34,500 nt of DNA from Pelargonium cotyledonis (GCA_036897625.1 JAYMTA010000219.1:1-34500); one strand, 5' to 3'; counted from the first letter of the stretch, positions 21,601-32,204 are shown. Program-made: numbers and translations. The notes: a model not told the origin generated them from the sequence alone.

Positions 21601-23107
21601 GGCCAATTAACACAACCGACAACATTTCCAGTCAGTGATGAGAGAGAAAGAGAAAGCTTCCGATTCCATGTGAGTAGAAGAGAGAGAAAGAGAGAGCTTT
21701 TCTGAGATTTTTTTTATATATTAATGGAAAAGCAATCTCAATCCCGCGAAAAAAAACTGCAGGGAAGAGAAGTGAAGAAGAAGAGAGAGCAGAGACAAGA
21801 ATGTGAACGACCCATCATCGATTTACTCTTTTTGCAATTCTGCTTAGGGTTGGGTTGGCGATTTTGTACGGACTCCAGATCTCTCTCAAGAACCCACTAC
21901 CAATGTGAGCTAAAGATCTGATTTTTTCTTATCCTGCTGGTAATATTTTGTATTTGCTCGTTTGGGTTTGGTCTGATTTTGTGGTTTTTGCTTGTTTTGG
22001 TTTTGTGGGTTTGTGCGCTTAATTCACTGAGCTACTGTTTTTGAGCTCATTTGGGTTTGAGATTTGATCTTTGTGTGTGTTGGTTTGATTTGATTTTGTG
22101 GCCTTTGCTTGTTTTGCTTCTCTGGGTTTTATGTGATTAGTCCATTTCATATGTTAATTGCTGTGTTCTTGGTTGGTGTCTCTTTTGGTATTCTGGGTTT
22201 TGACCTTTGAGTATTGAATCATCTATGTATGTATTTCAATCACATGTTCTTTATGGGAAGGTCTGATCTTTATGCTTTGTTATGTGATCTTGACTTCCTT
22301 ACTAGTGAGGAAGCTAGAATGGAGGGTGGTTCTGTCATAGAGCAAGAATCGAGGTTTGAGTTGCTATGTCGTGATTTGCTTCGTAGTGTAGCAATCCGAC
22401 TTATAGTAACTTGATGGAAGTTGGATTTGAGGCTTTGAGCGGAATGTATGGCTTATAAGACACACATATAGATAGTTGTTAGAGTATAGTTCTTGGTTTC
22501 AATTGTTATTGGTTTCTTGAGATTATTGTATTGCCGAATTGAGGGACTTAACTGCTAGATAACTTGTTTTTATATGATGCTTCGAAAAGAGAGATTTATT
22601 TAGTAACAACTTGTTTATGGCATTTGTAGGTCTTTTCCCAACAGCTTATAAATACTCATATTAGGAAAAGTATTTCCCGAAACCAGCTTCAGTTAAGTAG
22701 AGCTCTTAATGCCATTTTTTTTTTATTGACTTCACATCAAACTGAACTCTTTTGGCGTCCATTTTTCATGCTCTGTGTACTCTGAACTTCGTGTCGATAA
22801 ATGTATCTCTAATTCAGTGTGAATATTTTGCCAACTGAGTTTCATCGGCCATGTGTTTCTTTTGCTATTGCAACTCAAGGATTGGAATTAATTTGTTATT
22901 AATTTGTAGCCGGTAGTAGAAACAAGTAGTTTTGTTACATCGTCTTTTAGTGAATTGCAATTATATTGGGTTCCTTATCTAGTTTTTACAATGTCTTATA
23001 TTTAGAAACTTCCATTTAAATCGGTAAAAATCATCCGCTTGATACATGGAAATAGAATTTTCAATTTTTAGTGTTTACTTGATGACAACTAGCATATATG
23101 TATGCAG
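21600..23107 (+). other. Probable leader exon and leader intron of the cyclin gene
   Basis: A GA-rich stretch with two near-identical copies of GAGAGAAAGAG(A/G)(A/G)AGCTT (about 21641-21660 and 21680-21700) is followed by the candidate donor CCAAT/GTGAGC (21905). The sequence then turns T-rich and intron-like to the acceptor TATGCAG at 23107, eight bases before the cyclin ATG. Short open frames inside (for example near 22214-22414) have no recognisable pattern. The transcript structure is inferred, and additional leader exons are possible. Confidence 0.4.
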
Positions 23108-23114
23108 ATTGGAT

Positions 23115-24054
23115 ATGGGAACATTGGCACTTGGTACCGATAAAGTAGGTTCAGACATATACTCCGCTTTGGGGCTTAAAGAATTGGGCAAGGAAGCTTT
23201 TGGAAGCCCTCGGGTTTTATCACTTCTATCTACACTTCTTGAGAGGTCAGTTCATATCAACGAGGTGCTACTTGAAACCGCAGATATTGAAGATTCCATC
23301 ACGGTGTTTCATGGGTTAAGAGCACCTACCTTGAGCATTCGGCAATATATTGAGCGCATCTTCAAGTACTCAGGTTGCAGCCCATCCTGCTTCGTCGTCG
23401 CAAACATATATGTGGATAGGTTCCTTAAACAGACAGACATTCACTTGACATCCCTCAATGTCCATCGGCTTCTTATAACAAGTGTTATGGTGGCGGCCAA
23501 ATTTATTGATGATGCGTAAGTATTTATCTTGGATACCTAATATATATTGTTATGGCATAACGTTCATGATTTTTAGTAAAAAGAAAGAACAATTACAAAA
23601 TTAGCTTGCTCAAACACTTATTTCATAATGTTTAAGGTGTTGAGACATGAATTGCCAACTCTAATATAGAGCTTCATAAACTATCATTCGGAGAAAACTT
23701 GAGTTCTTGTTTTGTGTTTTACGTGTTTTGGCGAACCATGTTAGCTATGCTTTTCTCGCAAACTTCTTGATATGTATGTTATCCGCTGATTTTTGCAGGT
23801 TCTTCAATAACGCGTACTATGCCAGAGTCGGGGGAGTGAGCACAGCCGAGTTGAACAGACTGGAGATGAAATTTTTGTTTAGTATAGATTTCAGACTTCA
23901 AGTAAGCATAGACACATTTGGTAGATACTGCTCACAGTTGGAAAACGAAGCCATCGAAGGGCTCCAAATCGAACGGCTAATCCAGGTTTGTAGAATTAAA
24001 GAGAATTGGTCAAACAAAGATGAATCTACTTGTGCTCCTGCAATTGCTAGATGA
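23115..24054 (+). CDS. CYCP1-1: P-type (U-type) cyclin, CYCP1;1-like
   Basis: Plant relative of yeast PHO80-type cyclins that partners cyclin-dependent kinases, with suggested links to phosphate or nutrient status and cell division. There are two coding exons: 23115-23515 and 23799-24054, split in an Ala codon between GATGATGC and GTTCTTCAAT. The product is 218 aa, usual for this family. The N-terminus MGTLALGTDKVGSDIYSALGL leads into the single cyclin fold (about 60-180): SIRQYIERIFKYSGCSPSCF, then SLNVHRLLITSVMVAAKFIDD, then FFNNAYYARVGGVSTAELNRLE and FLFSIDFRLQV. The ending STCAPAIAR fits the CYCP1 group. The start is the first ATG after the acceptor at 23107. Assignment to CYCP1;1 rather than a sister P-type cyclin rests on the C-terminal pattern and on neighbourhood with RanGAP1 and CSP41A, both recalled from Arabidopsis. 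Confidence 0.9.
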
Positions 24055-24860
24055 TAGTGCATTGAATCATCATGTTGTGGTTTGGATTTGAAATTTTCTT
24101 GATATATGATCATGTTTTTGAAACTCTTGAATGTTGAAATGCAAATGTTGTCATATGTATGCACTTTCCATGAATGTTTGAAGGAAATACAGGATGTTTG
24201 GTCACTTTGAACGTGTGTTTTGGCGCAATGGTATGGTTGTGTTTATGTGATCTTGAGGTCACGGGTTCAAGGTAGAAAAAGGTTAGCAATACAAGGATAA
24301 GGTTTCGTAATAGTGAGAATTTGTTGCACTGATCGAACTTTTTACTTCTGGGTAATTCTTCACATTGTTTCTTTATTTCTCGGGTTAATGTCACTGATAG
24401 TACAAAAGTTTAAAAAAAATGATCAAGTGCACAATTTTTTTATATTGTACCCAATTTAGTACCTAGTTTGAGCCTAAGTTAAAAAAATAAAAAAATAAAA
24501 AAATAATAATAATTTCAAATTGAATATCAAATCAAAACTGAATATATAATTAGAGAAACAAAAATATAACAATTTTCTTCTTTCTCCCACAAATTGGCAA
24601 AAATGTATATACCAATTAGATACAAAACACTTGATCAACATGGTGAAGAGATGTACACTACATCTGTTCTCCATTCTAGTTTCCTGAAACCTACAGGTTG
24701 ACTCCATGTTCTCCATTTTCGAAGCCAATACATCGACACGAAGCATTTACCTAACTATAGTTTATACACTCCGCGAGGGTCTATTAGTCCGGCACAACAG
24801 GACCATTCAGAATCCTATGGATATTGAAAGGATTTCGAGTAGAAGCTTTCGCGAAGTTCT
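24055..24860. other. Convergent 3' region of the cyclin and DGP3 genes
   Basis: It holds the two facing 3' UTRs, a SINE-like insertion (24213-24330) and an A/T microsatellite, AAAAAAT-type repeats followed by AATAATAAT (about 24481-24512). No gene is supported. Confidence 0.5.
24213..24330 (+). mobile_element. tRNA-derived SINE fragment, Au-SINE-like
   Basis: It has an A box TGGCGCAATGGT (24221-24232) and a B box within GGTCACGGGTTCAAGG (about 24258-24273). The spacing fits an internal pol III promoter. Downstream, CAATACAAGGATAAGGTTTCGTAATA resembles the GGGTAAGGCTGCGTA body of plant Au-type SINEs. The 3' tail and target duplication are not evident, so it is probably an old or truncated copy. 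Confidence 0.6.
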
Positions 24861-27800
24861 TTACCTCGGCGGCCTCTCCAATGCAACCCAACCAAACCTC
24901 CCCTTGCGAAAATCTGTCAACACACGGAATGCAGCTTGATGAGAGTCCCCATTGAATAAGTGCATCCCGAGGTGCTGCACAAAACTGCGATAAAGAAGAA
25001 AGAAACAGCGATCACATCAACAGGAGATTTTTGTGCAACTGAAGTGCTAGGGTACATACACTCTGCAGATACTCTCAAGAGTCAAGATCAAGTATCTTTT
25101 CTTTTTTTTTAGCTACGGGTAACTAACTCATACAACTGACCACAAACACATAACTAACCTATAAAAATTTCCACAATACTTAATTAACCTTGAGGTTTCG
25201 TCAAAAGTCAAAACCATTCATTCAATTAGTTTTAATAGGGTATTCGCACTCTCATGACATGTCTTACATGTGAACACTTAAATTCAATTTGCTCATTTCT
25301 TCCTCACTCAGCCACTAATTGCATGAAAGTTCAAGTTTTTTATTATTTGAAATTTTGAGATTATATAAAGGGTAAAATGGTCTTTTTATCTTAATGAGTA
25401 AACAAAAATACTAACAAAATGAGACAACTAAACTTAAGATTAGTTAAGTGTTGTGGAAAATTATTTAGGTTAGTTATGTGTTTATAGACGATATTACGAA
25501 CTAGATATTCTTAATTATCCCCTTTTTGGTATGTTATGGATAGATTATCATTTACTTCACACCAACTTACTAAATACATACATTTCACCATCACGACAAT
25601 CTGTGACGATCTTTTACCGGTTTTGAAGAGCTTAATTATCCCCTTTTTGGTATGTTATGGATAGATTATCATTTACTTCACACCAACCTACTAAATACAT
25701 ACGTTTTACCATCACGACAATCTGTGTCAATCTTGTACCGGTTTTGAAGAGCTTTTGCACCTGACAAGGAGAAAAACCTGAGTTAAAAGAACACGTATAT
25801 AACGATAACGACCAAATTAAATTGTCAAAAGTTTTCAATTCAAACGGATACTAGAATGAGTTGAAGAGACACACCTACTGTTGGAATCCTTGTCAAAATT
25901 TGTACTAGAACCGCAGCAACATCGGTAAAATCATAGGATCTCTCTCCAATATCATCGCATATTGCAAGTTTTATTGCAGCCGACTGATCATTAATTCGCA
26001 CTGGGATCATTCCAGGAGAGTCGAGTAGCTCAAGATCTTTCCCAAATCGAGCCCATCTTTTTCATGAACACGAAAGGCACATAAGATGGATACAAATTAG
26101 AAGTCAACATATCTAGAGACTAGAGTTATGTGATTTCGATAAATTCAGCCTCCTACATAGAGCTGACAATTTGGGCTTGAACCCACGAGCACCCGAAATC
26201 GAACCCACATTTCGGTGGCTCCAGGTCGCATAAAATAGAAATCTTAACTTTTGGGTCAGGTTTACAATGGAGTTGTGTGGATTGGGTTGGGTTGGCAACC
26301 CGCACATTTTCTTTGTAAAACCTGCAACCCGCCTCTAAACCCGCAACTCTTTAGGTTTGGGTTATGACTTTTCAACCCAAAACCCACATTGCCAGCTCTG
26401 CTCCTACACCAAATTTCAATCCCACCCTATAGTATCCGAAGAAAGAGAAAGAAGTTTAGGCAATAAAGATGAAAATACATACTGTAATTCTCTTGTCACA
26501 CCTGGTCGAGAAGCTGCTGTACACAAGCGCCGCTTTAGTAGACGATTAATTAATGATGATTTCCCGACATTAGGGTATCCGACTATTCCAGCTCGAATCT
26601 AATTAAGAAGAAAATAAATTCACTCTAACAGAATAGTAATGTTATATTTATCTATTGGCAAAAGTTAAATACATAAAGAGTCGTAAAAATGAAACCATTT
26701 TGTTTCTTATCCAAATAATGCACTCATTCAGTGCATATATATAGTACGTGACACCCACCCGACGAGGAAGTAGTCCTTTGGCTCTGCGTTTGACATTTAC
26801 ATCTGTTGCTAGAGATAATGCTAATCGAGTTAGCTTTGAAGCGCCCTACACCCAGCAACACAGATGATAATATTGCGCCGTGAAATTATTAAAATTCTGG
26901 AAAGTTGTAATATGATGCTCTCTTATTTAGATACCATTCCGAGTTTCCCATTTGCGAAGAGAACCTTCATCCCTTGCCTCGAAAAGTAAGTTGACCAAGC
27001 ATTTCGATCTTCCTTGGACACCATGTCTTCTCTATTCAACACTAAAATCCGTTTCTTATTACCAATCCATGAATCCATCTGCTCATACAAAATTCATTGA
27101 TAAGTTAACAAAGGAAACTAGCATGAAGCTTACAGATACTATCTAGGTGTCAAAATTCAGTGACCACGTTTATGCCAAAAAGTTTCCAAATTGACAATTA
27201 GCTGTCACTTGTACATGGCTCAGCAGTGACTCGATAACAAAGGCAGGCACATAATAAATTTATTAAATCATGTATGTTTGAACTAGTATCAACTCAACAG
27301 TGGCTATTCACAAAAGTATGCAAGATATGTGAAATAAACAATTCAAAAGATTGTGTAAGTTCAAGTTAGTATCAAGTATGAACAACACAAAACCAGGCAA
27401 GATTAGAACAAACAATTTAAGGGGTCATAAAATTTCAAATGAGTATCAAGACAACATAAAACCTGAAAATTGACAATGGTTCATCACTAGAATATGTTTC
27501 AACCATGGTTCAGCATCAAACGCATCGTACATGACTCATATATTGAACCAGTATGATTCACAGTTCAAAAAGTAGCTCTAACGATTCACAATATGAACCT
27601 CAATTCAACAACCCAATCACAAAAGCAGCAAGATATGCACATCAAATCAAATAAAAGGATCATGTAAGTTCGACTTAGTATCAAAACACATACACACAAC
27701 TTAAAATTTGACAATGCCCCATCACAAGAACATATCCCAACAATGACACAAACACAAAACCAGCTAAGATACACAGTTACACACATTAACCAACCTTATC

Positions 27801-28390
27801 CAACCATGTAAGCTCCAATTATCATCTAAGATAGACTCAGAAAACTTACCAGTGGATGAGTAGTGGACATAGGAATTCTAGCATCTCGCACCTCTATCAC
27901 CACATCCATCAACTTCAGCTGCTCCTTGAGCTCTTTCTCAGTTTTCGCAATATGCCCAGGATACCACTGCCCAAAATCAACAAAACCCAATAACCAAAAC
28001 TTCAAATTTCAAATCCTCCACACACACACACACACAAAACTCGTTCTCGCTTACCTGAACCGGACGCAAACCACTGGTCCAGTGATGAACATCCCTCTCC
28101 AAATCAGCCCAGTCCAGTTCTTCCTCGACACCCTCGATTGCGTTCCCATGATTTCTTCTTCCTATAATCTGCAGTTTTCGGGTTCAAAATCAGATTTTTT
28201 GGGTTCAGTAAAAAGAGAAATTGAGAGAGAAAATGAATGGTGTTGCCTGAATGGTGGGAGGTGGGGACGAGAGAGGAGGGGTGGCGGCGAGAGGCGGAGG
28301 GAAGAGTCTGGTTCGGGAGTGAAGAGAGTGAGCGGAGATTAGAGGAGGAGGAGGGTTTGGAAGCCACAGAGCTGAGAGCTGAATCGCCAT
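24861..28390 (-). CDS. DGP3: DAR GTPase 3, chloroplastic (RbgA/YlqF type)
   Basis: Circularly permuted GTPase of the YlqF/RbgA family; bacterial relatives assemble the 50S ribosomal subunit, so the plastid member probably does the same. Nine exons on minus: 28390-28247, 28168-28055, 27966-27850, 27078-26935, 26845-26759, 26598-26483, 26056-25875, 25760-25703 and 24984-24861. The product is 361 aa (Arabidopsis about 370). The order of motifs shows the permutation: DAR (114-116), G4 as NRED (140-143), P-loop GYPNVGKS (209-216), GVTRE, and DSPG (253-256). The C-terminal domain ends [20 protein letters not shown] then WVALERPPR. Residues 1 to about 47 look like a transit peptide (Pro/Ser/Leu-rich). 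Intron 1 appears to use a GC donor (CAG/GCAACA), because no usable GT lies before the in-frame stop. Exon 8 is copied in the next intron. Both oddities are reported as findings. Confidence 0.92.
25144..25483. mobile_element. MITE-like element with ~54-bp TIRs in DGP3 intron 8
   Basis: The left arm (25144-25199) starts AAACACATAACTAACCTA and continues TTTCCACAATACTTAATTAA. The right arm (25430-25483), reverse-complemented, reads AAACACATAACTAACCTA then TTTCCACAACACTTAACTAA. The core is AT-rich without a coding frame, and total length is about 340 bp. I could not settle the target duplication, so the superfamily is unknown. Confidence 0.65.
25510..25751. repeat. 121-bp tandem duplication including most of DGP3 exon 8
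   Basis: Copy 1 is 25510-25630 and copy 2 is 25631-25751. Both begin CTTAATTATCCCCTTTTTGG and end TTTTGAAGAG. Copy 2 contains 49 of the 58 bases of the functional exon 8 plus the 5' part of intron 8. Copy 1 lies within intron 8 and has about seven substitutions. The first nine bases of exon 8 and its acceptor are outside the duplicated unit. Confidence 0.9.
26158..26400. mobile_element. Complete hAT-like MITE with 8-bp target duplication
   Basis: It is flanked on both sides by CTCCTACA (26150-26157 and 26401-26408), an 8-bp target duplication as made by hAT transposases. The ends form terminal inverted repeats: AGAGCTGACAAT at the left and, on the complement of the right end, AGAGCTGGCAAT. 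The 243-bp body is rich in GGGTT/AACCC words and carries no coding capacity. It lies in DGP3 intron 6 and does not touch exons. Remnants of the same family are at 13885-13979 and perhaps 3010-3090. Confidence 0.8.
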
Positions 28391-29700
28391 TGCTGCTCAG
28401 TGAGTGCTCAACCAGTGGCTAGACTCGGATTATCTTTGCTTCTCTGAGTAACAAAACGACGACGTTTTGTTGGGTTTTTACAGTTTCTCCTTCCTTATTA
28501 TTTGTAAAAAAAACACACGGGTCTTCATTTCACAAATTGGCCCAAAAACTGAAGTTGCTTTGGGCTTAACAAAATTAAGATATGGGCCTCAATAGAGTTA
28601 GCCCATTTGAAAAAAAACATCCCAAAAATCCAAATAAAGGAATTTTGTGTGGAAACATTGAAGGACAAAATAGTGGATGATGACCTATGATACAGGCCAT
28701 TCATTAGGAATAGCAACGAGGCGGATTTTGAGTGAGTTATGTAATCCCGTTCCCTGCCTCTGTGTAGGTGCGTATCGGTCCAAACTGAGACCAGATCGGG
28801 CCAAATTTTAGAAAACCTACGGACTGAAGTTTGAAGTGGATCAAATGTGAAATGAACGTTTAATACAAAACCTCCAATTGACGATAGACGAAGATTCCAA
28901 GCTAGACATACTAGCGATCGACCTCGCCTGCATCAGCACCACTTTCTAGACACTTAATTTTTCACTATGGACTCCAATCACATGCAAAAATTGCATCCTT
29001 CCAACAACTTTGCAATAGCTTGGAGCTATAATGAGCTTAGAGATACCAAAAAAAACATGGAAATGGTAACAAGTCAATGACCTATCAACAAGATATTAAA
29101 CTAGCTAACCAAAATAATAGTAATATTACACACGCAAAAAAGTGTTCATAAAATAAAAAATAACAATATTGACCATTAATTTGCAATTGACTATAAAAAA
29201 TGGCACTTCTAGTTGTTTTTGTTATGTTAATCAAACTTAATTGGACTATACATCAAAATTCAGATGCAACACCTTGCTTAATTAGGTGATTAAGTACTAT
29301 GTAGGGTGTTTTAAATAATAAAAAATAGTAGGTAGGGTACTTTAATTTTAATACCACAACCAATTTAGCTAAAAAGAAAATGGTCAAGTATATGTTCACG
29401 AGGAGAAAAATCGAAACATAAAAATCAAAAGAATAATTGAAAACAGAACATGCGAATAAAGACGCTGATGCATGTCGTCGTCGATACTCGCAATACTCGC
29501 AATTCAAATCCAGTGAGAATTGCCATTATCAAGATTCTCGATCCATATATATCAAATCATGAATAGTTGAAATTAGAAAATATTTAAAAATTTATCTCAA
29601 CACAAAACCCCAAAGTGGTTGAAACGACCATATCTTAAGCATTCTTATTTCTCGCGTGTAACTCGTTGAGACACGAATCTACAACTCTAGTTATAACTAC
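28391..29700. other. Spacer upstream of DGP3
   Basis: The proximal part (28391-28600) has ACGACGACG and GGCCCAAAAACTGAAGTTGCTTTGGGC, that is GGCCCA and TGGGCT motifs typical of promoters of nuclear genes for plastid and housekeeping proteins; it is probably the DGP3 promoter. Beyond this, the sequence is AT-rich with CGGTCC-type repeat words near 28770. No gene is supported. Confidence 0.4.
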
Positions 29701-29715
29701 ATTAAAGCTTACAAT

Positions 29716-30003
29716 TTGAATCCAAACTCGCATACTTTTGAAATTCAATCAATCTTTGATCGAATCAAATCATACCTTCATACAAAAATACAAATTAGAC
29801 TGAACCTGGTTTTATGCTTACAAATTTGGGAGGCAATCCGCCCGTTATCGCTTTGGTTCGTTTGGATTGGCCAAAATGGTCTTGTCTTCCGGGATTCCTT
29901 TCCAACAATTCAGGACACTCTTCTTCGCATCCAGAGTTTTGCACTATCTTTAGCTTATTGCGTTGATAATTTTTTCGTTGTAAATTTCGATTATGCTTCT
30001 TGA
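29716..30003 (+). pseudogene. Possible LINE-type retrotransposon coding fragment
   Basis: A 95-codon open frame contains LQIWEAIRPLSLWFVWIGQ followed by NGLVFRDSFPTIQDTLLRI. This matches the W...LWxxWxxRNxxxF pattern between the zf-RVT and RNase H-like regions of plant LINE proteins and related putative ribonuclease H proteins. No reverse transcriptase core is nearby. The frame has an ATG, but its first ~35 codons look random, so it is probably a fragment and not a gene. Confidence 0.4.
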
Positions 30004-31200
30004 GTGGCTGACCCGATTTTATGTCTTTCTTCGGGTTAGTGCACTTTTTTGTATTTTTATTTTTCGAACTTTTAGGTTCTTTAATAAAAGGTACCGCTCG
30101 CTTATCCCGTTTATTCAAAGAAAAAAATGATGCAATTTTGTGTGGCATAGATTGTATATTGGATACAGTCAACGCAAGTATAGTGTACAGTGTGATCTTC
30201 GAATATCGTAACCGTCCATTAGTTGCGATTCGTACACAGTACAGTACTGTTTTCGGGAAAAAACAAAAAAAGATGAAAAAGTTAAAGAAAGTAACAGAGA
30301 GATCATTAAATGACGCGCACGGGAGGTGCAGGAAATCGATGCACGGAATCAGATCCCCCCGACGTCGCGCATGTGCGCCACGTGGCAACCTGTGATGATG
30401 TCATGATAATCAGAGCACCATTTTCTTCACCAATCTCTACGTCCCATGAACATAGTTACATGCTTTTTGTGAATGATTTTGCATTTACGATGAAACCTTT
30501 GTCTTTTCATCTATGGCTGTTTAAGGTTTCGTTTGGTTTAGCTGGAGCTCACAAATTGGATTTTGGTTCGGGTTTCAATGCGTATGAAATATTGAATTGT
30601 GTTGGTTTATTTTATAAGTTTTCGTTCGATTTAGTTAGAACTGACATGTAAATCAATGGCTAACAAATAACAGATCATTGTTGTTCAGTATCATTAGTTA
30701 AAACTGATAGTTTGATGGATTAAAACAGTTTCAACTTGATCACTGGAGTTGGTGATTCAGATTTTAGATTGTTTAATTGTTATTTTTTGGATATCTACCA
30801 TGGAAAGAGTGTGGTTGGCAAATCACTATTGCTTCCAGGTTTTCATTTCCTTTTAACTAGAGTTGAGAAGCGAGACATCTGCTAGTGGATCGTTACTGTT
30901 TCGGCTCAACATTTAGAGATATATCTAGGTTTTTATATACTTTCTCTAACCCATGATGAGTATCTTGTAGTTTTATATTTTCATCCATAAATGCATGTTT
31001 TTTGTTTGATAATTAGTGTATGCGTGAATTATCGACGGTATTGTTATAACAAAATAATTATTGTTCTTTTAATTCGTTACAGCAAGTAACACATTGGGTA
31101 TCTCATAACGGAAACAACATGGTCTTTTTGAAACCAATGAAGTGTCTTAAATAACAATTCTCAATTTGTAACAACATGAGTGACCTGGCCTTATTTCTTT
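30004..31200. other. Unassigned spacer with a G-box cluster
   Basis: A short GC-rich island (30300-30420) contains CGACGTCGCGC, the G-box core CCACGTGGC (about 30377-30385) and ATGATGTCATGAT, which are promoter-like bZIP/bHLH site shapes. Downstream sequence (30420-31200) is T-rich with no frame that I recognise. If there is a transcript, it is unknown to me. Confidence 0.35.
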
Positions 31201-31207
31201 TTCTTTA

Positions 31208-31252
31208 TAAAAATGTCTATAATTTTTTTTTTTTTGAGAGGAAAAATGTCTA
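31208..31252 (-). mobile_element. Very short retroposon remnant with flanking duplication
   Basis: AAAAATGTCTAT occurs on both sides of a segment that on the minus strand reads CCTCTC followed by a run of about 14 A. A poly(A)-ended insert between perfect 12-bp direct repeats is what a severely 5'-truncated LINE or SINE insertion leaves. Confidence 0.5.
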
Positions 31253-31763
31253 TTATTTTGGTGTCCATAATTATCATTTTTATTCATTAAAAAAACTAAA
31301 AAGAAATATGGTATGAGGAGCTAGTACAATACCAATATTATTAAAAATATGGACCATATGCATGTGATCATAGGACAAAAAATGTACATTAATTTGGTGG
31401 GGCAGGTATGGCCTATATGTGTATAAATTAATTGTGTTCATAAATTTATAATTTCTAGGACAGTTGGTGAGTGATATAAATACATTTATAATGCTTGTAT
31501 CCAATGCAAATAATAATTTTATTATTTACAATAAACATTGAAAACTAAAATTACAAATGTGAAGAAAAAAACAAAAAATTCAATCAACCATAAAAACAAA
31601 GGAGACAAGATCTTATCATAATCTATGTGATATTTGATACTTGATATATACCTGAATTCCAAGCAAGGAAATAAACCACACGTGTGCATGTGCACATATT
31701 TTCATAAACTTTCTTTTTTGTTTTCACAAAATTTCATGTTGCATTGTGTATAAATTATTATTA

Positions 31764-31985
31764 TTTTTTTTTTTTTAGGATAAAAGGAGCTGCTTTCATT
31801 AAAATCAAAATAATACCGAACCAGATATATATCTAGGAACCCGACTACAAGTCGATCCCCCATACCGCTGATTAAAACCCAAAGACGGGCAACCATAAAA
31901 CCTATATTGGACATACACTCAAGCCCTAAGAAGATTTAAGCTTGGCAATATAACCGGAGACCGCGGGAACAACCTAAAAAATATT
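31764..31985 (-). mobile_element. Probable 3' end of a LINE-like retroposon
   Basis: On the minus strand the segment ends TTTTAATGAAAGCAGCTCC, then TTTTATCCT and a run of A (plus-strand T run 31764-31776). This is the usual look of a plant LINE 3' UTR and tail. Upstream sequence is more GC-rich than its surroundings. The 5' boundary and target duplication are not clear. Confidence 0.45.
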
Positions 31986-32204
31986 AACCCTAAACCACAA
32001 TAAAACACGAATTGATTCATTGTTGATCGGCAACTTGAACAAGGTCGAGTTTATTTGGCGTGTTAGAATCGAATTAGGTATTATCAATCGAATTAAAACT
32101 CGATTTGTCAAAACTATTTTGCTATATTTATTTTAGTTATAGATTTTGAATCCAAGTATAAAATATGCTACTAATAATTATAGTTCAATTATGTTCACAT
32201 TTAG

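Noticed and set aside
22214..22414. Small open frame upstream of the cyclin
   Set aside because: It lies in T-rich sequence that behaves as leader intron, with no recognisable protein pattern and a weak start context. An upstream ORF is possible but unsupported.
27863..28342. 159-codon plus-strand open frame
   Set aside because: It is antisense to DGP3 exons 1-3 and crosses their introns; low-complexity Glu/Arg-rich end, no family pattern.
29795..30388. 197-codon minus-strand open frame
   Set aside because: Lys/Asn-rich, without domain motifs or codon regularity. It is antisense to the LINE-like fragment, which gives a better explanation of 29815-29990.
30021..30395. 124-codon plus-strand open frame
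   Set aside because: It begins in a Phe-rich stretch of poly-T sequence and ends in a random-looking basic tail; no homologue recognised and no leader or splice signals.
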